A stretch of 64,000 bases of DNA, taken from assembly GCA_013423385.1 (NCBI GenBank), contig BLZA01000032.1, forward strand, positions 682,001-746,000, given 5' to 3'. Positions 11,380 through 23,643 of this stretch are shown here, one piece after another. The position numbers were made by a program, and so were the translations under genes. This DNA comes from Naganishia liquefaciens. Lineage: Eukaryota; Basidiomycota; Tremellomycetes; Filobasidiales; Filobasidiaceae. Below the pieces are notes generated by a model. That model had not been told where the DNA came from. It was given only the letters and a program-made list of their open reading frames with translations, and made no database searches. Every line of letters starts with the position of its first letter. The first letter of the stretch is position 1.

Positions 11380-12054
11380 CGGGACTGGCTTGAGACACTC
11401 GGCGCGAAATGGTCGACACCTTCTCAGTAGTCGAGAGTCCGACTCTCATCGACAGCTAGGCTTGGAGGCTCCTGATCCTCCAGGAGGCAGTGCTGAAGGG
11501 CTCGAGGCAAGGTTGAAGACACTCTCGATATTATAATCAAGTAAGCAGAAACACGGGCAAAGTGTTTCCCACGCAAGATGCAACGATCAAACGATTTCTC
11601 TCGTATATGGCAGTCGATATGTTTCCAAGCCACTTATGAGTGGTGTCCTTGTCCACGATAAGGTTGCTCTCTTGGTTCTGAACACATGTGCAAGGCTAAT
11701 CCGCCACGGGCTTACTCTTGTGTTGTTGGAGTCACTCTGACATCGTAATAGAAGGTATCATTTTTCCACTTTCCTGCCGCATCCTCGAGACCAGAACCCA
11801 TCGGCTCCTCCCTCCCTCCTCTTCTTTGCTTCATGTGGGGCGACGTTGTTCAGCCTTGCAGCCGTCCTGCTGAGCCACGACGACTGTGCATGTGCACCAC
11901 GCGTGGCCGCATGCCGACGTTCTATTTAGGTGAAACGCGATCACGTGATTGATCGGCGACGTGCGATAGGAGACGATTACGAGCCACGGGAGGATGGAAT
12001 TCAGAAATGGCATGATGACAGGATTGACGAGGTAGCGTAAGCGACCCAGCGACG

Positions 12055-15000
12055 ATGGAGTCTCTGTCTGTAGCCGGGATGGCCTCGTATCAGGCGGCAG
12101 CCATGGTCTTGCGCTCAGGTAACTTCAAGGCGTGTCCCGAGGGAGCATTCGTGAGTCGACTGCGGAAAAACATGGACGCGCATATTGACGATTAGCGTAG
12201 GACCTGACAACGCCATGCTCCATCAACTTTCTTCGCGCCATCATCCCCGTATCGCTAATAGCCATCCACCTTGCCTCCTACGTCCCATGTCCGCGTCAAC
12301 TGAAACGCCTCGTGAAACCGCTGAGTCCACTATGGACGGATCCGAATTCACTGGAAGCGCTCACGCCGACGTCGGTGCGTGAGGGGATTCGGAAGAGAGA
12401 TGCGTTGCCGGGGATGTATAGGGGTACAGAGGCGTGGCGCTTGGGTGTGTTTGTGCTCGGTGCAGCGGCGATGACTGCGGTGTGGAGTGCGGTATTGGGG
12501 ATGAGTGTTTGGACGTTTGCGGAAGGGGAGAGGAGGAGAGAAGCCTGGATGGTGTGGATGACGGCGATGACCGTTTTCTCATGGGTGAGTATATGTTGGC
12601 TCTCAGCTGACACCTGTGCTGATGGACCTATGAAGACATACCTCACCCTTCATCCCATCTGCAAACCCAGTCGAACACCCTCCATGATGGTCTTCACGCT
12701 CTACATCGCCCACTTTGTCATCTCGCTCATTTCCCTTGTTATGGCTGGCTACGTGCGAACCGTCACCTTTCGGCCCACATCATGGGCTTCTCCGGAGTTT
12801 TTCGCCCTCGAATCACTCACGCTCGCGACAAGCATGGTCCTCATCGCTGCGACTCTTGGGATGCCGCTTGTCGACCCTGAAATCACGGATTCCTTGGGCT
12901 CTGACGCGCTGAGGGAGGATAGAGTGACGCTGTACGACTGGATCACGTTTGCATGGGTCAATCCCTTAATTCAGCTAGGATACAAGCAGACGTTGAAGGA
13001 CGACGATGTGCCCAAGTTGAGCAGGACGATGCGGTCCGAGCAAGTTTTTGCATCGCTTCTCGACATTTCCGAGCCGCGAAAGGACTCCAAGGGAAACACC
13101 ATCGCACCGCCTTCTCTCCTTCGTCGACTGATCACCTTGAACGCCGTCGATCTCGCCATGGACGCATCCCTGACCTTTGTCTCGGTCCTATGCAACTACG
13201 CCTCGCCGTTCCTCCTCAAGAAAATTCTCGATTCTCTCACCGAACCAAGCCCCCAGACGAAAGCGCGGGCCTACATCTACGCGGCGCTTGCACTCCTCGC
13301 GTCTGTTGGCAAGGCCGAGGCGGATCTTTTGCATCTCTGGCATGGACGGAGAGGCAGCGTCAGAGTCAAGAATCAGCTGGTGGCGATTATTTATGAAAAG
13401 GCGCTCAAGAGGAAGGACTTTAGTGGTGTTGTTGGGCTGGGAGACAAGGCGGAGGAAAAGGGGGAGGATAAGAAGGAGACTGGAAAGGGCAAGAAGAGCA
13501 AGAAGGGGAAAAAGGAGGAGAAAAAGGTGCCGGAGAAGAATGTCGCGGATACTGGGCGGGTGGTCTCACTCATGGCTTCTGATACCGGTCGAGGTATGTC
13601 ATATGTCCTTCCACAATTCGCCTGCTAATACACAAACTCGTAGTGCAAATGACCGTCAGCGGGATGTACTTTATCATCGGCGCCTTGATCGAAGTTCCTG
13701 TCGCCGCTTTCTTCCTTTACAATCTCCTCGGATGGTCGGCGTTCGCCGGGTTCGTCGTGCTTATCCTGGCGAGTCCTGCTCAAAGTTACATCATGAAGCG
13801 AAACATCAAGGTGAGCGTGATGTCGTTCCTTCCGAGTCCTCAGGTAATAACTGACAGACGCGTTGCAGATCAACCAAGCCCTATCTAAAGCGAGAGATAA
13901 GCGAATCACCGTTATGAACGAGCTCGTTGGCAATCTAAAGTCCATCAAGTTCTTCGCGTGGATCGACCAGTGGCGCGCCAAGGCGCAGGAGGCGCGAACG
14001 GCCGAGCTAAATCTCTGGGTCAAGAACATCTATAACAGTCTGGCATTCAGTACGATCTACGGGCTCGGACCAATCTTCATTACGTTGATCAGTTTTGCTT
14101 GGTGAGTATGACATGGTATCGCATGATGATCAGCGACTCATGGCTTGGCAGCTTTATCTTCATAGCCAAGGGGGAGCTTACTGTCTCCATCGCGTTCACG
14201 GCCCTTTCCCTCTTCTCGATGTTGCGTCAGCCGCTCAACATGATTCGTTAGTATTCTATCGCGCTCGTCGAACCTGTGCTTACCTGTTGCTAGCCGCCTT
14301 TGCTGTGCTGTTGTTGCAGACCAAGGTCTCGGTCGATCGAATCGATGACTTCCTAAAGGAAGAAGAAGTCGAGGATTGGGTCTCGTCGCTCAAATCCAAA
14401 CCAGCTTTGCCGACCGATCCCGTGGACACACGAATCGGTTTCGAGGATGCCGTCTTCAAATGGCACGCAACGGCCAAGGCGGACGCGAAATCGGACAACG
14501 CGAAGAGCGGACAAGAAAATGGCTCGAGTCCGGATGAAGACTCCGTGGCAATTGAAGATTTCGAGCTTGGCCCGCTTGATTTCACCTTCCCCCACGGGAA
14601 ACTCTCCGTCATTTCAGGTCCCACCGGTGCCGGCAAGTCGTCGTGTCTGCAGGCGTTGCTGGGCGAGATGGACTGCATCAAGGGCAAGGTCTTCTTGCCC
14701 AAGCACATGAACCAGATCGTACCGGAGACTGGGCTGCGAAACTCGCTGGCGTACTGCTCGCAGACTCCCTGGCTACAACAAATGTCCATCCGGGATAACA
14801 TTCTCTTTGGCGAGCCATTTGAGCAAAAGAGATACGACCAAGTGCTTGAGGCCTGCGCGCTTATACCCGATCTCGAAGCTCTGGATGACGGCGATGAGAC
14901 TGAGATCGGCGCTAGAGGTATTTCCATGTCGGGCGGACAAAAGGCAAGACTGGCGTTAGCAAGAGCTGTCTATTCGCACACGCAGCACCTGTTGCTCGAT

Positions 15001-17623
15001 GATATCTTTGCGGCAGTCGATTCTCAGTGAGTGCGACTATCGTGCGGTGAGGGTCCTGCTGACTCTTTCCCAGTACCGGTCGTCATCTCTACGAAAAGTG
15101 TATCAAGGGTCCATTGTTGAAAGGACGAACGGTTATTGTCGTGTCTCATCACGTCGAACTTCTGCTACCCGGAACCGACTATCTTGTTCGAATCCTGGAT
15201 GGCCGCATCGAGGCCTTGGGAGAGCCAGACGATCTGAGGAAACAGGGATTGCTCAAAGCCTTGATAGCAACAGAGGAAGCGACGGCAGAGGCCGAGGAAC
15301 CCGTTGATGCCTCCGAAGCTGTCGAAGTCGAAGTCTTGGCTGACAAGGACCCCAAAACCAAAAAAGAACGTCCGCATAGGAAGCTGATCAAGGACGAAGA
15401 GCGCGCTGCCGGTAATGTGAGCTGGTCGACCTACAAACTCTACCTTGGAGCCTCGTCATACATATCCTGGGTCCTCACGGTCATCCTACTTGCCATTGTC
15501 CAAGTTTTCAGTCTAGGCGAACGATGGTGGCTGAAGATTTGGGGCGAGGCCTATCGGTACAGTGCCAACGCCATCGTCTTCTTCACTACCGCAGCACTTG
15601 GGGTACATCCCACTGACTCGCATTCCGAGCCTCATTCTTCGCAATTTGTCTTTCACGGTCACTTCGCCAGCAATACCACCACGTCGATCGCTTCGGTCTC
15701 GCCCAAGTTCCCCGATGCAAACACCCATGCGGGATTCTACCTCTCTGTCTTCACAGCTATCGGAGTCGCAAGCTTTGGCTTCGGCCTTCTGCAATCGATC
15801 GTCGGAATGGTCGGAGGGCTTCGAGCGTCAAAGGTTATTCACACCCGCATGCTTGATAGCATTTTGCGATCCACCATCCGCTTCGTCGACGTCACGCCAA
15901 GTGGTAGGATCATCAATCGATTCTCCAAGGATCTCGAGACTATCGACGGAAGTTTGATCGGATCGCTGCGTCAGGTCTTGTACCAGGTCGCTGCCCTTTT
16001 CGGTGCCATTATTCTCGTCGTCGCCATCTTGCCCTGGTTTGTGCTTCCTGCTGCCGTCATTTCATACGGTTTCTACGCATTGTCAATTCGGTACTTGAAC
16101 TGTTCGAGAGACTTGAGGCGGATTGAGGCCACAGCGAGATCACCCATCTTTTCCGGATTCGGCGAGATTCTTGACGGCATCATCACCGTCCGGGCGTTCA
16201 GTGCAGAAAAAGCGTTCAAGGACAAATTGTACAAACAAGTTGACCATTCTCAGGCCGCCTTCTATCAGTAAGTCACCAGGTTGACATCCTTGGACGCGAG
16301 TTGACCATGTCTGGCAGACTTTGGATGTGCAATCGATGGCTGCTCCTGCGCTTCGACGTTCTCGGAGCCCTCTCGGTCTTTGCCGTCACCTGCTTATCCC
16401 TTAGTGGAGCGATCACAGCAGGATCTGCCGGAGTCGCTATTACCTCTTCACAATCCTTTGTATCAGGCTGCTATTGGCTGTCTAGATTCTGGAGCCAATT
16501 AGAAATGGATTTCAACGCAGTCGAGAGAGCGGAAGAATACCTCGAATTGGAGCAAGAACCTCCGGCGATCATTGAATCAAAGCGGCCTCCTGCATATTGG
16601 CCGTCATCTCAAACCGAGTCGTTCCTCCGTGTCGAAAACCTTACGATCAAGTACAACCCGGATCTTCCCGCGGTACTCGAGGACTTGACCTTCGTGATTA
16701 AGGCAAAGGAGAAAATCGGCCTCCTGGGACGTACGGGAAGTGGTAAGAGCACATTGGGCATGTGTGAGTATCCGACTAGATGCTCGTGATTGCTTGCTGA
16801 CATTTCGCTCCAAGCCCTGCTGCGTTTTACGGATCCCAGTGCGGGCAGAATTATACTCGACGGGATCGACATCACCACCATTGGCGTGGATGACCTGAGA
16901 CGTGTAATAACGTACATTCCTCAGGTGGGTCCGGCTATGATGCATGCGCTGACTGCACATGCTGACAAGAAGTCATAGGATGCTGTCCTCTTCAACGGAA
17001 CCGTACGAGAAAATCTGGATCCCTTCAATCAGCATTCCGATCAGGAACTGCTCGCAGCGTTGGAGAAGGTGCAATTGGGCGTGTCCGCAAAGACGCCTGG
17101 TGCCAGTCACATTGCCAGCAGAGATGCTTCCACCGCGCAACTCAGCGCGCTAGCAGACGAGTCCGATACGACTTCGACAGACGACGTGACCATCGCTACA
17201 CCTAGCGGACCAGGCAAAGCCAAGGTCGCACTAGACACTGAAGTCTCGGCGGGCGGTCTGTCTCTCTCCCAAGGACAACGACAGCTCCTCGCTATGGCTC
17301 GGGCTATGCTGAGGCGCTCAAACCTTGTGATTGCTGATGAAGCTACGGCGAGTATCGACATGGCCACGGACATGATCATTCAACAAGCTATCAGGACCGA
17401 GTTTGCGGATGCCTGCGTGATCACAATCGCGCATAGGCTCGACACGGTCATCGACCTCGATAAAGTCATGGTGTTGGATCAAGGGTCAATAGCCGAGTTT
17501 GATTCGCCGTGGACTCTGATACAAAAGGAAGGTGGTTTGTTCCGGTCATTTTGTGAACAGAGCGGACGATTCGATCAGCTATACCAGGCGGCTCAATGGG
17601 CGGCCAAACATAAGGTAACCTAA
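12055..17623 (+). CDS. ABCC-type (MRP/Ycf1-like) ABC transporter
   Basis: ABCC exporters pump glutathione conjugates and other organic anions across the vacuolar or plasma membrane. Exon 1 (12055-12150, MESLSVAGMASY) is joined in phase to exon 2 at 12201. An N-terminal set of membrane segments precedes TMD1 (LYDWITFAWVNPLIQLGYKQ). NBD1 has Walker A GPTGAGKSS, signature SGGQKARLALARA and Walker B LLLDDIFAAVDS. TMD2 shows TPSGRIINRFSKDLETID. NBD2 has Walker A GRTGSGKST, the motif LSQGQRQLLAMARA and Walker B NLVIADEATASID. The protein ends AAKHKVT. A Lys/Glu-rich insert of about 35 residues (near 13440-13540) sits in TMD1 after ALKRKDFSG, and a second acidic linker follows NBD1. The NBD1 Walker B ends in Asp (DDIFAAVD) where Glu is usual; this is common in ABCC NBD1 and fits one weak ATPase site. 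Substrate is unknown. Confidence 0.93.
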
Positions 17624-17814
17624 GCGGTCCCACGTGCACACGCTGCAAGTCGGGTCGAGTGCTATTGTACAGATATCTTGGAGGCTTTCTCCTTATTGTA
17701 TTGGATAATCGTGACAGCATGCCCCTCCGGAGGAATGGCTATAACGCTTCTCTTCTAGTATAAGAGCGAGGTGTCAGCCATGTGCGTTGCGATTCTATTC
17801 GTAGCTTGACTCGT

Positions 17815-19095
17815 TCATGTAGCGATACCCGGTACAGCATCATCCTCATTCCCCTGGTCCGCATCCCCAAGCCGAAGCATATCAATCAAGTCCTCCAGGT
17901 CACCGGGCCCGGCCGACCCTCCAATGCCAAGATGCCCCAAACTCCCCGTCGAACGCGGTATACTCCTCCGCGAGCTTCCATAACTTGGGGCAATTACGCC
18001 AAATTGACGCATGACTTTTTCCCTTGCGCGGTAGTACGAGTTCCAACCGACGCTACTTGAGCGGCGGGATCCAAGGTTAACCGGCCAAATAGGATTTGAG
18101 GGGTGCTGGCCCGGCGTACTGCCGTTCCCCGTCGTGGTGCTGTTCGAATGCAAGCCGAGCGGGGATAAGACGTCTCCAGTGATGTAGAGTTCGATATCGA
18201 TGACTTCCTGCAGGTCTTCTGGCTCTTCTTTGCGGATCCTGGTTTCGTAGGGGGAGAGGATGGTGATGGGTAAGGCGGCATGTGCACACCATTGGGAGAC
18301 GATACCCATGTGGAGACTTCAACAGTGTAAGCGTTTGAGCTCAAACAGTTCTGGACAGCTCACTTGGTAACGTTGGAGCCAACTTGCGACCATACGATGA
18401 ACCGCGGTGGCGGACAAATGTTCCGCGTAATATGCTCAAAAACTGCTTGGGGAACAGAGGGAGAAAACGCGCCGGATGGGCCTTTGTCACCATCATCAGT
18501 CATTGTTACAGGCTCGGCTGTACAAGTCTCACGTTGATCGATTTTGAGAACGGGGTCAAGCATGGTGGCAAACGGCGGAGCGATGCGCTTCGCAGAAGCT
18601 TGCGTGAACGATGACTCGATAAAGCGGTATTTGATGTGCAGCACGAAAACACGACTCCGCTTGTCTCGCTTTTGCAGATCCTGTAGAGAGACTTAGCCGT
18701 ACTATTTCAATTGATAGGGAAGTATCGCATACCCTTGCGTGCTCCAGCAACCGCAATGCATGCCGCGGTTCTTGATCACTGACTCCCGTTGCGCCCTGGT
18801 TCGGAGCCTTCATGTACGATGCAAAGTTGGAAAATATAAACAGGACATCCTTGTGCGGAATATCTGGATTGATGGGCTGCGTATGATCAATGAGCAGAGA
18901 CCTCTGCGCTTCCTCTGCTTCACCTGGAGGGGATTTCGGTTGCGCGTCGGAAGGATGTGCGGGCGGGCTCAACGAGTTGTGGTAAGGTGTTCGGGTGTGG
19001 TCGATCGCGAGTACCGGTCGTGGGACCGAGGGTTTGTGGTCGTCGGTGGTCATCTTGTGAGCCTCCGCAAACGCGAGGGGAAGTACGACCGACAT
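17815..19095 (-). CDS. Unrecognised soluble protein, three exons
   Basis: The start is ATG 19093-19095 (MSVVLPLAFAEAHKMTTDD). Exon 1 ends at LLEHAR; introns with GTATGCG and GTGAGCT donors join DLQKRDKRSRVFVLH and then NLHMGIVSQWCAHAALPITI in frame. The stop is at 17815. The product is about 380 residues: a Pro/Ser/Asp-rich part, a hydrophobic beta/alpha-like core (KDVLFIFSNFASYM, RVFVLHIKYRF, PPRFIVWSQVGSNV), then a Gly/Ser-rich tail ending in an acidic stretch (LEDLIDMLRLGDAD). The alternation of hydrophobic strands could be a Rossmann-like or vWA-like fold, but no metal-binding motif is visible and I cannot name it. The gene is convergent with the ABC transporter, whose stop is 191 bases away. 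Confidence 0.75.
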
Positions 19096-19652
19096 TTGCA
19101 AAGCACAAGTAGTGCGTGGCGGGTGACTTTCACCTTATAGCGCTTGCAGAATGGCTCACGGCTCCTTTGTGGTGAAAGGGCACAGCCAGGCTCAAAGGCA
19201 GTTCACAGGCAGGATTGAAGGTAGTTTACAGGCAGCTTGAAGGTAGACTTTTGAGATAAGGGGCTGGGAATGCAAGTTAGTTTCCCTACATGCCATCGAA
19301 TCAAGGCCACATCATGCGATATCATCCCATGTTGACGCTACAGGGACAGAGCATTCCAAGCTCGACCATGCCTTCCCGCACTTCGCGGTCCATTCTTACG
19401 TTCTGCAATATATTGAGTGTTTCTCAGTCTCTGCCCTGGATTGCTCGCCAGACTACTTGCCAAGCGTGGCATAATAGCTCCAGCCCTACTCCAGCGCACA
19501 AGAACGAACGACGACCCCAGTGACAGACGCGGACATCAGACGCTTTCTCTCCTCCTTTAACCGCCGTTATGGATCGGCCCGGAGTGCTGACGAATGAGCC
19601 ACCCCACCTCCGATCCGACTACATGTCACAACCCTAAACTCTGCCCACGTCC
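19096..19652. other. Divergent promoter region
   Basis: This separates the minus-strand gene at 17815-19095 from RKI1 on the plus strand, so both promoters should lie here. A short repeated theme occurs at about 19190-19245, where variants of GGCAG...TTGAAGGTAG...TTTACAGGCAG recur three times. I see no gene. Confidence 0.5.
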
Positions 19653-21382
19653 ATGCGACCAGCCACATCCATCATCCGCAGAATGACAGCCCTCCCACCC
19701 ATCGAAGCCGCCAAACGTCTCGCCGCGTACGCCGCAGTCGACCGACACGTCAAGCCGGAGCACAAGGTGATCGGTATCGGAAGCGGGAGCACGGTACCGT
19801 TCGTGGTGGACAGGATCAAGGAAAAGGGCGGAAATGAATCGAGAGTGTTTGTGCCGACGGGTGAGTGCTTCAGCTGTGGATGTTGAAATTTGCTCCGATG
19901 AGGAGTATGCGCTGTGGAAGGGCGAGAATCCGGTTTGGCGTTTAATGAGCGTACACTATCGGGCGAGGACGGGATCTGCCCCGAATGTCTCCAGGAGGAC
20001 GGCCCCAAGCGAAAAGGGCTCATCCTTTTCCGAACGTTATCCGATACAAATTGCGCAGTAACCGCAAAATGGAAGCGTGGCGGGATCCCTTCGCAGCCGG
20101 TCATGTCACAGCCGGCGATAGGTGGATACCTCTGCAACATGCATGGTCGTCGTCATATGGCGATCTGGCGGTCGTTCTTGTCATTGCGCCTCTTGTACCG
20201 GCATGCATGTATTCCACTCCGGATCTTGCAGCGAATTCGAGAGACGACCAAAGAGGACGTGCAGACGCATTTGGTTTCGTCCGGTCGGGAGGTCGTACGT
20301 GGTGAACGTTTTCGCATTTGGCCGTCCTTGCGGGACCAAAGGAGACCAGTGAGACGGTGACAGTCGATATCAACCAAGATCAAGTCGGCGGGGTCTTGCC
20401 AATGAGGTCTCACAGTAAACCGTAGAGGCCAAGAATAGCGCACGTACCTCTTTCAGCCTTACAGGATCCAGCTTCGAGGTCTCTCGTATCTCTAAAATTC
20501 CCTCGATGGGCGTAAGACGGTCGTAACAGCTGACCTGACCTCCTCTGATAGGTTTCCAATCTCAGGAACTGATCGTCATGGCCGGCCTCAACCTCGGCGA
20601 CGTTTCTCAGTACCCGGTGATTGACGTCACCATTGACGGAGCAGATGAGTGAGAGGCGTTGGGAAACAGGCTTGGGACGTACTGACTGTCTTGATTGCAA
20701 AGGGTCGATGCTCACTTGAACTCCATCAAGGGCGGTGGCGCATGCCAGCTGCGAGAAAAAGTACTCGCCGAAGCAGCCGAGACGTAAGTCCTGCGCGGAT
20801 CTTGGTGTTATACGTGCATTCTCACATCCGATTGCCAGATGGATCATGGTCGCCGACTATCGTAAAAACAGCCAAATCCTCGGTGAAACCGTACGTGCTC
20901 GTCCGTCCGCTTCGTCAGTCCGGGAACTGACCCCCATCGCAGTGGACACAAGGCATCCCCATCGAAGTCGCGCCCTTTGCCTATGTCTCCGTCCTCCGTA
21001 AACTTGCCGCCTTGGGATCACCTACGACTCCGGAAGCCTCGACAGCATGCGGGGCCCAGGGCAAGGTCTTGACATTGCGTATGGGCAAGGCCAAGGCCGG
21101 ACCGGTTGTCAGTGATAATGGCAACTTTATCGTCGATGCGCCATTCCCGCGGGAGATGATGCTCAAGCCCGCAGAGGTGAGTTCCTCGGATCCGCCCTTT
21201 TTGTTCTTCGTCCCGCTGATGCTCCGCGGGTATAGCTCTTAACAAAGATCAAGCTCTTGACGGGTGTTGTCGAAGTCGGACTCTTCTGCAACCTGGCCAA
21301 GGCTGCCTACTTTGGCAATGAGGATGGTTCCGTGACGGCGCGGTTGGCGGATGGAAGCGTGGAGACGCTCAAGGCGGAGTAG
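19653..21382 (+). CDS. RKI1: Ribose-5-phosphate isomerase
   Basis: The enzyme interconverts ribose 5-phosphate and ribulose 5-phosphate in the non-oxidative pentose phosphate pathway, in the cytosol. It belongs to the RpiA family. Visible are [16 protein letters not shown] (phosphate loop), [23 protein letters not shown] with the catalytic Asp/Asp-Glu region, [16 protein letters not shown] with the catalytic Glu, [10 protein letters not shown], and the C-terminal GVVEVGLF. Exon 1 (19653-19860) ends in G and joins the exon at 20552 through a 691-nt intron, far longer than other introns here; the sequence is continuous across it. A second possible start is the ATG at 19683 ([11 protein letters not shown]); the first would add a short basic tail. 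All family motifs are intact. Confidence 0.94.
19902..20360 (+). pseudogene. Cysteine-bearing ORF inside the RKI1 intron
   Basis: The long first intron of RKI1 holds an open frame of about 150 codons on the same strand, without ATG near its start. It encodes [11 protein letters not shown], then [12 protein letters not shown] and, after a spacer, [13 protein letters not shown]. The pieces W-K-R-G and L-C-N-x-H-G recall a GATA-type zinc finger, but the spacing of the first Cys pair does not fit the usual C-x2-C-x17-18-C-x2-C. A short stretch upstream in another frame ([16 protein letters not shown]) also looks protein-like. I read it as a degenerate fragment of a zinc-binding protein gene caught in an intron, or chance. 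Confidence is low. Confidence 0.3.
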
Positions 21383-21722
21383 ACGGGAAATAAAAAAGTG
21401 CAATTGGATTCTGCAGGGTTATATACACAATAATCTTGCGACGTTGGGTGGAATGAAGGGGCATCTATTAGCACTTTCCTGATCATAATGACCTGTACAC
21501 CGTCCTGCGCCTTGCATACGCTTTGACATCAGCATTCGAGGTAATCTCAAGCTTCTTTTACAACTGTGAGCAAAAAGCGACTCTCGTTTCTACTCTTCTC
21601 ATTCGTTCGGCCTCGAAAACGAGCATGCCTGTGAACTCTGCGTGCCAAGTTGGGGCTCAGTGCCCAACCGACGAGGCGCAAAGATCAACGCAGAGCCGGG
21701 ACGCAAGAACAGATAAAAAGCG
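21383..21722. other. 3' flank of RKI1 and of tRNA-Gln
   Basis: The two genes are convergent here. A short A-run (TAAAAAG at about 21714-21720) read on the minus strand is the Pol III terminator of the tRNA. I see nothing else. Confidence 0.5.
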
Positions 21723-21806
21723 ATGCCGATCCAGGATTCGAACCAGGGTATTCAGAATGCTGAATTGAATCAGAATCTGATATGCTAACCACTACATCAA
21801 TCAGCA
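21723..21806 (-). tRNA. tRNA-Gln(CUG) with intron
   Basis: The acceptor stem pairs TGCTGAT with ATCGGCA, discriminator T73. The D arm pairs ATGT with GCAT and the anticodon stem TCAGA with TCTGA. Loop TTCTGA-T gives anticodon CTG, with a 12-nt intron after A37 that contains ATTCAG, complementary to the anticodon region. The T loop is TTCGAAT; its stem has one T-T mismatch. T73 agrees with fungal tRNA-Gln. A short T-run downstream fits termination. Confidence 0.85.
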
Positions 21807-22654
21807 GGCGATGTTTTTGCTAGATAAAGTCAAACTCTGGGCCTATAGCGGGGTTCTGGGTCTTTCGCCTGCACGTCTTGTTCCCCTCGTGATTCGCCAA
21901 ACTCAGGATGTTTGGGGGTTTGGCGTTCATCTGCAGTAGGGCGTGATGACGAGACGATATGAATGGCTTTACAGACCCCTGTCCATCACCGAGCTAAATC
22001 GCCAGAGGTGCTTACATTCGAGGGAAGATGCAGACGAAGAGCTTGGTCCGATGGAGTATCCAGAGATCACATGCTATGTATTCCTCCTGAGTGCGAATAA
22101 GTACCGCTTTGAATTCCAACTTGCCATAATCAGGCTGCTTAACCCTGACCTCAGACTGTGTCATACTGCATAACAAGACAGCCGTCAAGCTCTCGGACAG
22201 GATGATGGGGCTGGTTGATTATGCGTTGGCGATCTGCGCAAGACTGGGAAGACATCAGAGGTGTCTAGCATATTCGCACACTTCCTGGGTCCTTTAAGAC
22301 CCGCCGGAGATCGCGAGAATCGACATGAGACCTGAGAGGTCGTCAAAGTCTATAGTGAGAGCAAGCCTAAAGCGCTACTATCTCCACGTTTAGATGATTG
22401 TTCGGAATAAAAGTTAACAGCGAATGCAACCTTCTCACGTTCTTTGATTCGGCCGAGAATCGCTAATTCGCTTAGAACTTATCGCACTTCTGCCGTCTCA
22501 GAGACTGAGGGCAGCGAGCTCCGAGGCAAGATGTACGATGTAGTATGGGCGAATTCCATAGCGGGATATGTCATAGGCAAAAAACGATTCCAACGGGCCA
22601 GGTTCTTCGCCTCGACGGTTTCCTGGTAAAATGGACAAAAAGTGTATTCCTACT
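21807..22654. other. Spacer between tRNA-Gln and the tRNA-Arg cluster
   Basis: I find no coding feature. ORFs are under 80 codons, overlap on both strands and have no family signal. Confidence 0.5.
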
Positions 22655-22753
22655 AGATCCCTGCCGGATTCGAACCGACGACCGACAGATGTCCATTTGT
22701 TGGTTGGAAACCAGACGTCGAAGTCTGCTATGCTACCACTGCACCAAGGGACC
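22655..22753 (-). tRNA. tRNA-Arg(UCG) with intron, copy 1 of 3
   Basis: The acceptor stem pairs GGTCCCT with AGGGATC. The D arm pairs GTGC with GCAT, the anticodon stem GCAGA with TCTGT, and the T arm GTCGG-TTCGAAT-CCGGC. The loop CTTCGA gives anticodon TCG, with an intron of about 27 nt after A37. The intron is shown by comparison: the three copies differ almost only there. Upstream on the minus strand all copies share an ACATCAAC-like element, a plausible Pol III start site. Downstream TTTTT is the terminator. A class II reading without intron fails because the variable arm would not pair. Confidence 0.82.
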
Positions 22754-23544
22754 GGGTTGATGTCTGGGTTTAATAATACAATATAGATAGCATTCACGCG
22801 TTTGTTCTTGTCGAAGACCTGGTAGAATTGAAAGAATGAGGTGCAGACATCAGGTCACATCTCACCACAGGGGGCTGTTATCAGAAGGGCACACCGGCAG
22901 ACGTGCTGTGATACGATTGCGTTATAGGATTGTCTATGCTGTGCAAACGGCGTCTCAGCTGGCATGTGTGTCCGTAAAATGAGGAGACATCTTGATCGGG
23001 AAGAACGGCGAGGAGATAGGCGTATTTGTCTCTATCTTTGAGAACCTACACCCGGATCCGCAACTGCCTCTCTTCGTGACGTTAGATGGATGGATAACCA
23101 TTGTACTCGTGTGCAAATATTTCATGAACCTGATCGACAGCTGAGAGCGGGGGGTCGTTGCGGCATTCCGGGAGGGAGTATTGGAATCGTTCAAGTATCT
23201 GGATTGGCTACTGTACTAACGGCCATCATGCCGTCAAGCCACGAGAGCATAGCACCTGGGCCATATGGCAAGCATACATTCGATGGCAAAGAGTATGCGA
23301 CCGAGTTGACACGACCCTCTTACCCGAGCGAGCGACCGCTTGATCGCCACGCAGCTCCCCCAGCATCGCAAACCTCGGGAGATCGGCTCACAGGCACCTT
23401 CGACCGATGCGGATTCGATGGCCAGCAAGATCTGCATCTCTCCACCAGCTATCGCGGACCACCACTTACACAGATGCGAAAAATAGTTTGCAGCCATGCA
23501 AAAAGAACTCTTGCCGTCTCGCAAGCCAAAAATGTATTCCTACT
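22754..23544. other. Spacer between tRNA-Arg copies 1 and 2
   Basis: This is about 790 bases with no recognisable gene. Homology between the flanks of the copies appears to fade about 20 bases upstream of each tRNA, so the spacer does not look like part of a recent tandem duplication. Confidence 0.5.
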
Positions 23545-23643
23545 AGATCCCTGCCGGATTCGAACCGACGACCGACAGATGTCCATTTGTTGGTTAGAAA
23601 CCAGACGTCGAAGTCTGCTATGCTACCACTGCACCAAGGGACC
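23545..23643 (-). tRNA. tRNA-Arg(UCG) with intron, copy 2 of 3
   Basis: The mature sequence is identical to copy 1. The intron differs from copy 1 at one position (TTAG in place of TTGG, plus strand). The 5' flank keeps the ACATCAAC element and the 3' flank has a TTTTT terminator. Confidence 0.82.

Larger units (their letters stand above)
9831..12054. other. Gene-poor stretch with orphan ORFs
   Basis: Apart from the two orphan frames listed separately (10413-10955 and 10900-11379), I see nothing recognisable here. The last few hundred bases are the likely promoter and leader of the ABC transporter gene that starts at 12055. Confidence 0.5.

Noticed and set aside
22655-22753. Reading the anticodon as TTC (tRNA-Glu)
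   Set aside because: With stem GCAGA/TCTGT and T33 in place, positions 34-36 are TCG. The Glu reading would break the 7-base loop.
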